The position numbers were made by a program, and so were the translations under genes. From NCBI RefSeq assembly GCF_021044425.1, contig NZ_JAJNEC010000005.1, positions 2,728,001 to 2,792,000 on the forward strand: a stretch of DNA of 64,000 nt, in the 5' to 3' direction. Below are positions 51,034-60,928 of this stretch, piece after piece. Numbering within the stretch: the first letter of the stretch is position 1; each line of letters begins with the position of its first letter. The notes under the pieces were generated by a model, which saw only the letters and a program-made list of their open reading frames with translations, did no database searches and was not told the DNA's origin. The stretch comes from Niabella pedocola (GTDB taxonomy: Bacteria; Bacteroidota; Bacteroidia; Chitinophagales; Chitinophagaceae).

Positions 51034-54000
51034 ATGAGACGCATTGTTTTCCTAAGTATTTGTTTAGTTGCCGGAACACCGTTCCTGAACGGTCAGGCCG
51101 GCGGTTATGATTTACACACCAGCAAAAATGTTCCGGTTGAGCAGATCAGAAAAGGGTTTGGGGCACCCCCTCCCGAATCAAAATTGCGTTGTTACTGGTG
51201 GTGGCTCAATAGCATGGCTACCAAAGCATCCATTACCCGGGACCTGGAAGAAATGAAAAAAAAGGGGTATGGCGGAGCCTCGCTGGTAGATGCCGGCAGC
51301 TCCAGCTATAATGAAGCACGGAAAACCGCGGCCGGTCCCGTTTTCATGAGTCCGCAATGGATGGAATTGTATAAGCATGCCGTAAAAGAGGCCGACCGGC
51401 TGGGGATTGAACTGAGTGTGAACATTCAAAGCGGCTGGAACCCCGGAGGGCCCTTTGTAACGCCGGAGTATGCCCTCAAAAAGTTAGTTACAGCAGATAC
51501 CCTTGTCAGCGGAGGCAGAAAGCTTTCCCTGGCGCTGCCGCAGCCGCCCAAAACATTAATGTACCGGGATGTGCTGGTGCAGGCCATCCGCAAACCTTCT
51601 GGTAACGTGCTGTTAAAAGATGCGGCCATCTCCGACTGGTCGTTAAAAACATTTAACCGTTCCATGGGTGGGGCAGGCATTTATCCGTTGTATAAATTCC
51701 GGTCGGGCTTTGATACGGTTTCCGGAACAACGCCCCTGCAGCAACAGACCATTATTGATCTGACCAGCCGTTTTGACGGGAAGCAGCTGAACTGGGAGGC
51801 ACCACCCGGCGAATGGATCATTATCCGCTATGGCTGGACCAACACCGGTGTGGTAACCTCCACTACCAGTGACGGATGGAATGGCTTATCGCTGGATCAT
51901 ATGAGCCCGGCGGCTTTCAATTTGTTTAACCGCTCGGTGATCACCCCCTTGATCCAAACGGCTAAGGCTGCCGGAAACAGTGTGCGCTACCTGCAAACCG
52001 ATAGCTGGGAAATGGGTGTGATCAACTGGACACAGGATTTCCCTGCGGAGTTCCGCAGCCGCAGGGGATATGATATCCGCCGGTTTATGCCGGTGCTGGC
52101 AGGGTACCTGGTGGAAAGCCAGGACCAGACGAACCGGTTTTTATACGACTTCCGTAAAACGGTGGGCGATTGTATCCTGGACAATCACTACCGTTTATTT
52201 TATAATACGGCCCATCAAAACGGTATGGGCATGCATCCGGAATCCGGCGGCCCGCATTCCGCTCCCATCGATGCCCTGCAGGTAATGGGCATCAACGATT
52301 TCCCGCAGGGCGAGTTTTGGGCGATGTCGAATACCCACCGGGTTTCGGACGCGGCAAGGCTGATCGTAAAACAAAGTGCCAGTGTGGCACATACCAACGG
52401 AAAACGTTTTGTAGGTGCCGAAGGACCCACCAGTATCGGTCCCCAATGGGAGCGGTCGCCGAAAGATCTGAAAAGCAATATCGACCGTATCTTTTGCTCC
52501 GGTGTAAACCGCATCGTATGGCATACCTTCACCTCTTCGCCGCAGGAGTATGGCCTGCCGGGGAATGAATATTTTGCCGGAACGCATATGAACCCCAATG
52601 TGACCTGGTGGCAGGAGGCCGGTGCGTTTGTTGCTTATTTGAACCGGGCCAGCTACCTGTTGCAGCAGGGCGTGTTTGTGGCAGACGTATTGTATTATTA
52701 TGGAGATGATGTGCCCAATTTTGTTTTTTTAAAAGAGGAATTTCCACAACTGCGATTTGGATATGATTGGGATAAATGTTCCCGTGATGTAGTACTGAAG
52801 CGGCTTTCGGCAAAGGATGGCCACCTGCAATTGCCCGACGGAATGCAATACCGGCTGTTGGTATTACCACCGGAGCGCTCCATCAGTCTGGATGTATTAA
52901 AAAAAGTAGAACAGCTTGTAAAAGAAGGCATCACCGTATATGCGCCCCGCCCGAAGACCGCCACGGGTTTAACCCAATATCCGCAAAGCGATCAGGAGCT
53001 GGAGCGTATTGCCGGCCGTTTATGGGGAAATATAGATGGCTCGTCTGTAACAGAGCACCAGTATGGTAAGGGGCGTGTTATTTGGGGAAGAGATATCAAT
53101 GAAGTGCTGGCATCGATGAAAATCGTTCCGGACTTTAGTTTCACCGCAGCGGAACCGCAGGCTTCCTTCGATTATATTCACCGCCGTTTGGAGAATGCCG
53201 ATATTTATTTTTTATCGAACCGGTTCGAGCACCGGCAGTTCAACGATTTTGAATACCGGTACCTCCCGGTGGTACCGGACCGTTATGAACAGATCGAGGC
53301 CCGCTTTCGTGTTACCGGAAAGATACCGCAGTTATGGGATCCCCGCACCGGCGTGGTAACGGATATTGTGGTGTACCGGCAGGAACAGGACCACATCGTT
53401 ATTCCGCTTCATTTTGAACCGGGGGGATCAAAATTTATTGTTTTTAAAAAACCGGATGTTCCGGACGTGCATATTACGGCTATCACGCAGAACGGGCAGG
53501 CTATTTTCCCGGGCAATACCAGCATAGCAAAGGCGCAGGTGCCGGTGCAGATCAGCCGGAGCGGGCAGCAGGTAACCGCCGCTGTTTATGATGAAGGGCG
53601 CTATACCTTTACCTGGTCTAACGGAAAAACTACGACCCTGCAACCTCAAAAAGGAAGTAAGGAGTATCTGCTTGGTAAACCCTGGAAGCTGCAGTTTGAC
53701 CCGGCCTGGGGGCCGGCAGCTCCACTGATACTGGATACACTAAAATCCTGGACGGACTTGGAAGACCCCAACGCAAAATTTTATTCGGGCAGGGGAACGT
53801 ATACTACAACAGCCGCGTTGCCTGCTGGTGCGCTCAAAAACAACCGCATCTTTATCGACCTCGGCAATGTACAGGATCTTGCTACCATTACCGTAAACGG
53901 AAAATTGCTGGAAACCACCTGGTGTTTCCCGTACCGGGCCGATATTACCGGGCTGGTTAAAGAAGGCAATAACGAAATCCGCATCGCTGTTGTTAACCTT

Positions 54001-54171
54001 TGGGCCAACCGGCTCATCGGCGACAGCAAACTGCCCGAAGCGGAACGGAAGACCCGTACCAACGTGGTAAAATTTGAAAAAGAGGGTTCCGAAAAACTGC
54101 TGCGGGTTTCCGGTTTATTAGGACCGGTAAAAATCATCGCCGTGCCGGAGCACCGGCTGCCACAGCCTTGA
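51034..54171 (+). CDS. Large secreted glycosidase, GH106-like (alpha-L-rhamnosidase family)
   Basis: A 1045-residue protein with a signal peptide (to about residue 20). The N-terminus FGAPPPESKLRCYWWWLNSM, TRDLEEMKKKGYGGASLVDA and the barrel blocks around DSWE (323-326) and HPESGG (401-406) match the GH106 family by pattern. A C-terminal beta-sandwich (NNRIFIDLGNVQDLATITVN) is carbohydrate-binding-like. GH106 enzymes cleave alpha-L-rhamnosides in complex glycans such as RG-II. As the only enzyme of the locus it probably processes the same glycan that SusC/D imports. The family could instead be an unclassified relative. Confidence 0.78.
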   Translation: MRRIVFLSICLVAGTPFLNGQAGGYDLHTSKNVPVEQIRKGFGAPPPESKLRCYWWWLNSMATKASITRDLEEMKKKGYGGASLVDAGSSSYNEARKTAAGPVFMSPQWMELYKHAVKEADRLGIELSVNIQSGWNPGGPFVTPEYALKKLVTADTLVSGGRKLSLALPQPPKTLMYRDVLVQAIRKPSGNVLLKDAAISDWSLKTFNRSMGGAGIYPLYKFRSGFDTVSGTTPLQQQTIIDLTSRFDGKQLNWEAPPGEWIIIRYGWTNTGVVTSTTSDGWNGLSLDHMSPAAFNLFNRSVITPLIQTAKAAGNSVRYLQTDSWEMGVINWTQDFPAEFRSRRGYDIRRFMPVLAGYLVESQDQTNRFLYDFRKTVGDCILDNHYRLFYNTAHQNGMGMHPESGGPHSAPIDALQVMGINDFPQGEFWAMSNTHRVSDAARLIVKQSASVAHTNGKRFVGAEGPTSIGPQWERSPKDLKSNIDRIFCSGVNRIVWHTFTSSPQEYGLPGNEYFAGTHMNPNVTWWQEAGAFVAYLNRASYLLQQGVFVADVLYYYGDDVPNFVFLKEEFPQLRFGYDWDKCSRDVVLKRLSAKDGHLQLPDGMQYRLLVLPPERSISLDVLKKVEQLVKEGITVYAPRPKTATGLTQYPQSDQELERIAGRLWGNIDGSSVTEHQYGKGRVIWGRDINEVLASMKIVPDFSFTAAEPQASFDYIHRRLENADIYFLSNRFEHRQFNDFEYRYLPVVPDRYEQIEARFRVTGKIPQLWDPRTGVVTDIVVYRQEQDHIVIPLHFEPGGSKFIVFKKPDVPDVHITAITQNGQAIFPGNTSIAKAQVPVQISRSGQQVTAAVYDEGRYTFTWSNGKTTTLQPQKGSKEYLLGKPWKLQFDPAWGPAAPLILDTLKSWTDLEDPNAKFYSGRGTYTTTAALPAGALKNNRIFIDLGNVQDLATITVNGKLLETTWCFPYRADITGLVKEGNNEIRIAVVNLWANRLIGDSKLPEAERKTRTNVVKFEKEGSEKLLRVSGLLGPVKIIAVPEHRLPQP

Positions 54172-54197
54172 TAGCCGGCAAGGAAGCATTTGATTAA

Positions 54198-54234
54198 AAC
54201 GGGCATCAGGGAAAACAATCCTGGTGCCCGTTTG
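54198..54234 (+). terminator. Terminator closing the PUL
   Basis: AAACGGGCATCAGG (54198-54211) pairs with CCTGGTGCCCGTTT (54221-54234) with one wobble and ends in TTT. It separates the PUL from the S9 peptidase gene. Confidence 0.75.
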
Positions 54235-54387
54235 CTGTTGCAGGAGTGCTGCCGCCTTCAGCAGAGGGCTGCGGCTTGGGATTGCCGGTTTTGCCTGTAG
54301 CCTGAAGATACAGCTGGAAAAGAATCCCCTCAAACAGGGGTGCTCTTTTTTAACAAATAGTAATACTTTAGCCAAAAAATTGACTGG

Positions 54388-57261
54388 ATGAAGAAATGGA
54401 TCTTAATGGCCCTTGCAGGTGCAGGGTGCATTGCCGCAACTGCTCAGAAAAAACCATTGGATCATACGGTTTATGACCAATGGCAATCCATTGGCAAAAC
54501 CGTTTTGAGTAACAATGGCAAATGGATCGTGTACAATATAAATGTACAGGAAGGGGATGATGAACTGGTGATACAGGCCACGGATCAATCGTATAAAAAA
54601 GTGATAGCAAGAGGGTATGATGCCCGGATCACCGGCGATAGCCGCACCGTGGTTTTCAGGATCAAACCGCTCTTCAGTGAGTTGCGGCAGGCCAGGATCA
54701 AAAAGAAAAAGCCGGCCGATATGCCCCGGGATTCATTTGCCGTACTAACATTAGGAGAAGACCGGATCCTGAAATTCCCGGGCCTGATCTCTTATAAAAC
54801 TCCGAAAGATCAGAACGAGTGGGTGGCCGGACTATTGAAAAACGAGGTGAAAGAAAAGCTGTCGTACCAGTCGGATAAGAGCAAGGACAGCCTGCGCCAG
54901 GTGATCGATTCCCTGCAGTATGTCATCAATACCATCAAACCGTCCAAAGGAGATGCAGATAAAGACAGTGTAACAGATTTCGGAAAAAATAACCGCCTGT
55001 TGTTGATCAATACGGCTACCGGCGAGCAACACTATTTTGCCAATGTAAGTGATTATATATTTAATAAAAAAGGTAGCCAGCTGCTGATTTACCAAACCCT
55101 CGATCTGAAAGATACCGCCCGCTCGGCCCGGATGGTCCTCTATCATTTGACCGCAAAAAGAACCGATACCCTGCTCCGGGGCGGCAATAGTTTTAAGAAC
55201 CTGGCATTGTCGGACGATGGCTCCCGGGCGGCTTTTATAGCGGAACGGAATGCCCGGCCCAGGGCCCCGCAAAAAAATTACAAATTGTGGTACTACCGCC
55301 AGGGAATGGATAGCGCAACGGTGCTGGTAGATACGCTTACCCGGTTCCTTCCCAAAGGCAGCGCCGTAAGTGAGTATGGTAAAGTAAGTTTCAGTAAATC
55401 CGGCAACCGGTTGTTATTTGGCACGGCGCCCATCCGGCCTCCGAAGGATACTACCCTGGTGGACATCGACAAAGTGAATGTAGACATCTGGAATTATAAG
55501 GACGATTATCTGCAGCCCTATCAACTGGAGAACCAGAAAAAAGACCAGGAAAAAAGCTATATGGCTGTTTATGATTTTGATCAAAGCCGGATGACACAGA
55601 TAACCGGGAAAGCGCTACCCTATATTTACGAAGCAATGGAAAGTGACGGTAATTACTTTGCGGCTGTTACCGATACCGGCCGGCGGGTGGCCTCCCAATG
55701 GACGGGGCGTACATCTAAAGATGTGTACCGGGTCAGCATCAAAGATGGCCGGGTTGTGCCGGCTGTAAAGGACCTGGACGGGGAGATCAGGGGCTCCTGG
55801 ATGGCGCCTTCAGGGAAATATGTGCTCTGGTACGATAACCGGCAACAACATTATTTTGTTTTTGATGGTACTGCTGCGCGTAATATTACCGCGGCGATCA
55901 AAACGCCTTTATACGATGAAGAAAATGATGTACCGGATGATCCGTCGCCCTATGGTGTGATGGGCTGGACGGAGGGCGACCGATCCGTGCTGATTTATGA
56001 CCGTTATGATATCTGGATGGTAGACCCGTTGGGCAAGCAGCCCCCGGTGAACCTTACAAAGAATGGCCGGCAAAAGCAGATAGTCTACCGCTATCTTTCA
56101 ACCGACCCGGAAGAACGGTATATCCGCCCGGCAAATAAAAGCCTGCTGAGCACGTTTAATACGGAGAATAAAAAAGCCGGGTTTGCCATGCTGGAAAACA
56201 ACCGGCTGAATACCTCCCTGTTTACGCCGCAGCTTTTCCAGGAGCAGCCCTATTATTACGATTCGGCATCCCGGGCCAAAAATGCGCCGGTATATGCCTA
56301 TACAAAGGAAAGCTATACGCAGTCGCCCGATCTGTATGTGTTTAATAACGGAAAGGAATTGCGGCTTTCCGCCACTAATCCCCAGCAGTCAAAATACAAC
56401 TGGGGAACGGCTGCCTTATACCATTGGACCACGTTTTCCGGTAAACCGGCCACGGGCATCCTGTACCGGCCCGAAGATTTTGACAGTACAAAAAAGTACC
56501 CGGTATTACTTTATTTTTATGAGAAACTTTCCGATAATTTATACCAGTATATTCCGCCGGCTCCCACTCCCAGCCGGTTAAACATTTCTTTTTTTGTAAG
56601 CCGGGGATATGTGGTGCTCACGCCCGATATTTCCTATGCGATCGGTCATCCTGCACAAAGCGCCTACGATTATATCGTTAGCGGCGCCAGGGACCTTGCC
56701 CGTCATGCCTGGATAGATACCGCGCATATGGGTATCCAGGGGCAAAGCTGGGGAGGTATACAGGTAGCACAGCTTGTTACCATGACGCCCATGTTTGCCG
56801 CTGCCTGGGCCGGGGCGCCCGTGGCCAATATGACCAGTGCCTATGGAGGCATTCGCTGGAAGGGCGGGGTGAATCGGCAGTTCCAGTACGAAAAAACACA
56901 AAGTCGTATCGGGGCTACCCTTTGGGAAAAACCCGAGCTGTATATTGAAAACTCGCCGCTTTTTCACCTTCCGAAGGTGACCACGCCGCTGGTAATTATG
57001 TCCAATGACAATGATGGGGCCGTGCCCTGGTACCAGGGTATTGAATTGTTTACCGGTATGCGCCGCCTGGGCAAACCTGTGTGGATGCTCAATTACAACG
57101 GCGAAGAACATAACCTGGTTCAACGGAAAAACCGGAAGGATATTTCCATACGCGAACAGCAGTTCTTCGATTGGCTGCTGAAAGGTGCCAGACCACCCCG
57201 GTGGATCACTGAAGGCGTTCCGGCTGTAGATAAAGGGATCAACTGGGGATTAGAACAATAA
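54388..57261 (+). CDS. Secreted S9-family prolyl oligopeptidase-like peptidase
   Basis: A 957-residue enzyme with a signal peptide (to about residue 19). A beta-propeller region (about 30-640) precedes the alpha/beta hydrolase domain. The nucleophile Ser787 is in GQSWGGIQVAQ, the acid in SNDNDGAVPWYQG and the His in YNGEEHNL. It probably trims peptides in the periplasm. The gene stands alone between the PUL terminator and gltX. Confidence 0.9.
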   Translation: MKKWILMALAGAGCIAATAQKKPLDHTVYDQWQSIGKTVLSNNGKWIVYNINVQEGDDELVIQATDQSYKKVIARGYDARITGDSRTVVFRIKPLFSELRQARIKKKKPADMPRDSFAVLTLGEDRILKFPGLISYKTPKDQNEWVAGLLKNEVKEKLSYQSDKSKDSLRQVIDSLQYVINTIKPSKGDADKDSVTDFGKNNRLLLINTATGEQHYFANVSDYIFNKKGSQLLIYQTLDLKDTARSARMVLYHLTAKRTDTLLRGGNSFKNLALSDDGSRAAFIAERNARPRAPQKNYKLWYYRQGMDSATVLVDTLTRFLPKGSAVSEYGKVSFSKSGNRLLFGTAPIRPPKDTTLVDIDKVNVDIWNYKDDYLQPYQLENQKKDQEKSYMAVYDFDQSRMTQITGKALPYIYEAMESDGNYFAAVTDTGRRVASQWTGRTSKDVYRVSIKDGRVVPAVKDLDGEIRGSWMAPSGKYVLWYDNRQQHYFVFDGTAARNITAAIKTPLYDEENDVPDDPSPYGVMGWTEGDRSVLIYDRYDIWMVDPLGKQPPVNLTKNGRQKQIVYRYLSTDPEERYIRPANKSLLSTFNTENKKAGFAMLENNRLNTSLFTPQLFQEQPYYYDSASRAKNAPVYAYTKESYTQSPDLYVFNNGKELRLSATNPQQSKYNWGTAALYHWTTFSGKPATGILYRPEDFDSTKKYPVLLYFYEKLSDNLYQYIPPAPTPSRLNISFFVSRGYVVLTPDISYAIGHPAQSAYDYIVSGARDLARHAWIDTAHMGIQGQSWGGIQVAQLVTMTPMFAAAWAGAPVANMTSAYGGIRWKGGVNRQFQYEKTQSRIGATLWEKPELYIENSPLFHLPKVTTPLVIMSNDNDGAVPWYQGIELFTGMRRLGKPVWMLNYNGEEHNLVQRKNRKDISIREQQFFDWLLKGARPPRWITEGVPAVDKGINWGLEQ

Positions 57262-57267
57262 AGATTG

Positions 57268-57313
57268 AGGTGCCAAGTGCTGAATGCTGAAAACTGACAG
57301 CCAACTACTGAAA
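57268..57313. repeat. Short-period GCTGAA/CTGAAAC repeats before gltX
   Basis: GTGCTGAATGCTGAAAACTG, AACTACTGAAACTTGG and AACCTGGAACC follow the S9 peptidase stop. They belong to the same kind of repeats as at 38820, 61315 and 62686. The last part forms the -33 region of the gltX promoter. Confidence 0.5.
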
Positions 57314-57345
57314 CTTGGAACCTGGAACCGGAAACTTTAAATTTG
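57314..57345 (+). promoter_or_regulatory. gltX promoter, CTTG-N20-TAAATTTG
   Basis: CTTG (57314-57317), 20 bases, then TAAATTTG (57338-57345), a full TAnnTTTG match. The last G is six bases before the ATG at 57352, so the mRNA may be leaderless or nearly so. Confidence 0.55.
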
Positions 57346-57351
57346 CAGCCT

Positions 57352-58881
57352 ATGAGTACAGATAAGAAAGTAAGAGTGCGTTTTGCGCCTTCACCTACCG
57401 GTGGATTGCACCTGGGCGGTGTACGGACTGTTTTATACAACTACCTGTTTGCACGGCAGCATGGGGGTGATTTTATTTTAAGAATTGAGGATACCGATCA
57501 AACCCGTTTTGTACCGGGTGCAGAGGAATATATTTTTCAGTGTTTGGCCTGGGCCGGCCTTGAGCCCGATGAAAGTGTAAAACAGGGCGGGGATTATGGC
57601 CCTTACCGCCAAAGCGAGCGCAAGGAACTATACCGCGCCTATGCAGAGCAGCTGGTTGAAAAGGGGCAGGCGTATTATGCCTTTGATACCCCCGAAGAAC
57701 TGGAACAGATGCGGCAGGATTTTAAAACCGAACAAAATCCCTCCCCGCAATATGATTACCAGGTGCGCAACAAAATGCGGAATTCGCTTACATTGTCAAA
57801 AGAAGAAACCGACCGCTTGTTAAAGGAGAATACGCGGCACGTGATCCGTATTAAAATGCCGGAAAATGAAAGCATTGGCTTTACCGATATGATCCGCGGA
57901 GCCGTGAGCTTTAATACTTCTTTGGTGGATGATAAAGTGCTGCTGAAGGCCGATGGGATGCCTACCTATCACCTGGCTGTGGTGGTGGATGATTACCTAA
58001 TGAAGATATCGCATGCATTCCGTGGGGAGGAGTGGCTGCCCAGTGCACCGGTACACATCCTGTTATGGAAATACTTGTTTGGACTGGAAAATATGCCTCA
58101 ATGGGCCCATTTCCCGCTGATCCTGGGGCCGAGCGGAAAATTAAGCAAGCGGGACGGGGCCAAATACGGCTTCCCCGTGTTTGCTATGAACTGGACGGAT
58201 CCCAAAACCGGGGAACTTACCGAAGGATTTAAAGAAAAAGGCTTTTTACCAGAGGCATTCATCAACCTGCTGGCCGTACTGGGCTGGAATGATGGTACGG
58301 AGCAGGAACTGTTTTCGCTGGATGAACTGATCAGCCGGTTTTCAATTGACCGGGTACATAGTTCCGGGGCCAAATTTGATTATGAAAAGGCGAAATGGTA
58401 TAATCATGAGTGGATCAAAAAACTGGCACCGGAAGAACTGACCGCGCGCGTGAAAGATGTGTTGGCTGCCAGGGGACTTGTTGTTTCCGATGATCCGTTG
58501 TTGTTGAAAGTAGTGCAACTGGTAAAAGACCGTGCGAGCTTGCTGACGGATTTTTATGACCAAACGGCTTATTTCTTCAAAACGCCTGAGAATATGGATC
58601 TTGCTGCCATTCAACCCAAATGGAATGAAGTCAAGCAATTGTTTTTTGCCGAGGTGATCCGTAATTATGAACTGACCGGCGACTGGAAAGCGGAAACGCT
58701 GGAAAATAATTTCAAGGAAATAGCGGCGGCCAACCAGCTAAAACCCGGCGAAGTAATGCTGCCGCTGCGCATTATGCTGGTGGGGGGAAAATTCGGTCCG
58801 CATGTATTTGATATTGCAGAGATCCTGGGGAAAGCGGAAACCATAAAACGCATTCAGCATACGTTGGGGCTGTTGGGTTGA
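57352..58881 (+). CDS. gltX: Glutamyl-tRNA synthetase
   Basis: A 509-residue class I synthetase from the ATG at 57352 (MSTDKKVRVRFAPSPTGGLH); the frame runs three codons further up but starts TTG. The HIGH-like block is PSPTGGLHLGGVRT and the KMSKS-like loop KLSKRDGAKYG. The discriminating type here is the class usual in bacteria, charging tRNA-Glu and often tRNA-Gln. Length is normal. Its stop codon is inside the first unit of a TTGAGAT repeat array. Confidence 0.95.
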   Translation: MSTDKKVRVRFAPSPTGGLHLGGVRTVLYNYLFARQHGGDFILRIEDTDQTRFVPGAEEYIFQCLAWAGLEPDESVKQGGDYGPYRQSERKELYRAYAEQLVEKGQAYYAFDTPEELEQMRQDFKTEQNPSPQYDYQVRNKMRNSLTLSKEETDRLLKENTRHVIRIKMPENESIGFTDMIRGAVSFNTSLVDDKVLLKADGMPTYHLAVVVDDYLMKISHAFRGEEWLPSAPVHILLWKYLFGLENMPQWAHFPLILGPSGKLSKRDGAKYGFPVFAMNWTDPKTGELTEGFKEKGFLPEAFINLLAVLGWNDGTEQELFSLDELISRFSIDRVHSSGAKFDYEKAKWYNHEWIKKLAPEELTARVKDVLAARGLVVSDDPLLLKVVQLVKDRASLLTDFYDQTAYFFKTPENMDLAAIQPKWNEVKQLFFAEVIRNYELTGDWKAETLENNFKEIAAANQLKPGEVMLPLRIMLVGGKFGPHVFDIAEILGKAETIKRIQHTLGLLG

Positions 58882-59001
58882 GATTTGAGATTTGAGATTT
58901 GAGATTTGAGATTTGAGATTTGAGATTTGAGATTTGAGATTTGAGATTTGAGATTTGAGATTTGAGATTTGAGATTTGAGATTTGAGATTTGAGATTTGA
59001 G
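58878..59001. repeat. TTGAGAT tandem array, about 17.7 copies
   Basis: A 124-base run with an exact 7-base period begins at the gltX stop codon (TGA at 58879-58881). All copies look identical by eye. A single inverted copy lies at 59031-59043, touching the stop of the convergent ABC gene. Confidence 0.95.
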
Positions 59002-59030
59002 GAGGATCTATTAAGATACGAAAAAGATAG

Positions 59031-59043
59031 CAAATCTCAAATC
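59031..59043. repeat. Inverted single copy of the TTGAGAT repeat
   Basis: CAAATCTCAAATC on the plus strand is the reverse complement of GATTTGAGATTTG. It can pair with any unit of the array at 58878-59001 and lies at the 3' end of the ABC gene. Confidence 0.85.
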
Positions 59044-60861
59044 CTATTTCACTTCCTGCATCTCCACCAGCTTTTTATAAAAGCCGTTCTGCTCAATCAG
59101 GCTGCTGTGGGTGCCCCGTTCCACGATCTGTCCTTTTTGCAATACAATGATCTCGTCAGCATTCCGGATGGTACTCAGGCGGTGGGCGATTACGATACTG
59201 GTGCGGTTTTGCATCATCTTATTGATGGCGTCCTGTACCAGCCGTTCACTTTCCGTATCCAGGGAAGAAGTGGCCTCATCCAGGATCAGGATGGGCGGAT
59301 TTTTTAAAAGCGCACGGGCGATGGTCAGGCGCTGGCGTTCACCGCCGCTTAATTTGCTGCCCCGGTCGCCGATATTCGTATCATACTGCAGTTCCTTTTG
59401 CATGATAAAATCATGGGCATTGGCAATTTTTGCCGCCTGTACAATTGCTTCCTTTGAAGCGGATGTGTGGCCCAGTGCTATATTATGCGCAATAGTATCA
59501 TTAAATAAAATGGGTTCCTGGGTTACAATGCTCATCAGGTTCCGTACGGAATGCAGGGAGTATGCGCGGATATTGATGCCGTCAATAAGCACTTCACCAG
59601 CCGTTACATCATGGAAGCGGGGAATCAGGTCGGCCAGTGTCGATTTTCCCGCTCCGGAAGATCCTACCAGTGCAACGGTTTGTCCCTTTTTGATGGTCAG
59701 GTTGATGTTCTGCAGGATTACCCGTTCGTTGTAGGCAAAGGAAGCGTTCCTGAATTCGATTTCGTGTTCAAAATGTTCCAGTGTTTTTCCATTAGGATTA
59801 TCGTCTACTGTAACCGGGGTATTCAGCACTTCCTCGATCCTTTTGATCGCTGCGGATCCCTTGTTCAGGTTGCTGAATGAAGTAGAAAGTGTTTTAACGG
59901 GGCTGATGAGGTTGTAGAACATGGCCAGGTAAGCAAAAAAATCGGGGGCCTTTAGGTCAATGCTGTTAGAAAGTATCAGCCGCCCGCCAAACCATAAAAT
60001 GCCTACAAAAACCATCACACCCAGGAACTCAGACATAGGAGAGGCCATATCCCGCCGGCGACTAACACGGGTTTTTGCATCCATCAGCTGATCGTTCACC
60101 GTATCGAACCGCCCTTTTAACAGTCCTTCCACATTAAAAGCCTTGATGACGCGAAGACCGTTCAAAGTTTCATCAAGGATGGAAAGTGACTCGCCCAGTT
60201 TGATGGCCGCTTCATTGGAGGGGCGTTTCAGGGCCTTTGAAATACGGCCTAAGATAAAACCAATTACCGGAATACACAGGAGAATAAAACCTGTAAGAAC
60301 CGGACTGATCAGGAACAGGGCGATGAGGGTGCAAATAATATTGAGCGGGTCCTTGATCCAGCCCTCCAGCACACCAATAACTGATCCTTCCACCTCATTT
60401 ACATCATTGGTGACCCGGCTGAGAATATCGCCCTTTCGCTGTTCTGTAAAATAACCGATCGGTAACTTTAATATTTTGTCATAAATATCTGACCGGAAGG
60501 TATTTACGATCTTATTCTTGATAGGATTTAATACATAGGAGGAAAGGTAAAGGAACAGGTTTTTTAGAAAAATGGAAATCACCAATACCACACAAATGGC
60601 CCCCAGTAGTTGTACGGCACTGAGATGTGTTCCATTCACCAAACTGATAAGGAGAGTTTTGAGATTTGTTAAGATATTAGGTGCAGTTTCGGCAACCAGC
60701 GCCGGCTTCTTATCACCATAGAAGATAATGTCAAAAAAAGGTTGTAATAGCGCAAAGCTGAACAGCGAGAAAACAATGGACAAAACGGTATATAAAAAAA
60801 ACAGGAGGATATCCCGTCTATAGGGGCGCAGGTAGTGTAAAATCCTTGAATATTTTTTCAT
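59044..60861 (-). CDS. ABC exporter, MsbA-like half-transporter
   Basis: A 605-residue protein with six membrane segments in the first 330 residues (YRRDILLFFLYTVLSIVFSL; CVVLVISIFLKNLFLYLSSY) and a C-terminal ATPase. Walker A is VGSSGAGKSTLADL, signature LSGGERQRLTIARALL, Walker B ILILDEATSSLDTES, and the H-loop IVIAHRLSTI. MsbA-type members flip lipid A or lipids; the substrate cannot be fixed here. Divergent from rbfA, 67 bases apart. Confidence 0.92.
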   Translation of the reverse strand: MKKYSRILHYLRPYRRDILLFFLYTVLSIVFSLFSFALLQPFFDIIFYGDKKPALVAETAPNILTNLKTLLISLVNGTHLSAVQLLGAICVVLVISIFLKNLFLYLSSYVLNPIKNKIVNTFRSDIYDKILKLPIGYFTEQRKGDILSRVTNDVNEVEGSVIGVLEGWIKDPLNIICTLIALFLISPVLTGFILLCIPVIGFILGRISKALKRPSNEAAIKLGESLSILDETLNGLRVIKAFNVEGLLKGRFDTVNDQLMDAKTRVSRRRDMASPMSEFLGVMVFVGILWFGGRLILSNSIDLKAPDFFAYLAMFYNLISPVKTLSTSFSNLNKGSAAIKRIEEVLNTPVTVDDNPNGKTLEHFEHEIEFRNASFAYNERVILQNINLTIKKGQTVALVGSSGAGKSTLADLIPRFHDVTAGEVLIDGINIRAYSLHSVRNLMSIVTQEPILFNDTIAHNIALGHTSASKEAIVQAAKIANAHDFIMQKELQYDTNIGDRGSKLSGGERQRLTIARALLKNPPILILDEATSSLDTESERLVQDAINKMMQNRTSIVIAHRLSTIRNADEIIVLQKGQIVERGTHSSLIEQNGFYKKLVEMQEVK

Positions 60862-60928
60862 TCCGGAAGGTTGTGTGCACTAAAACCTGTAAAGTAACTA
60901 ATTTTACACGGAACAGAAAGAGAAGATT

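Noticed and set aside
58878..59001. TTGAGAT array considered as a CRISPR
   Set aside because: The repeats are 7 bases long with no spacers, so it is a simple tandem array.
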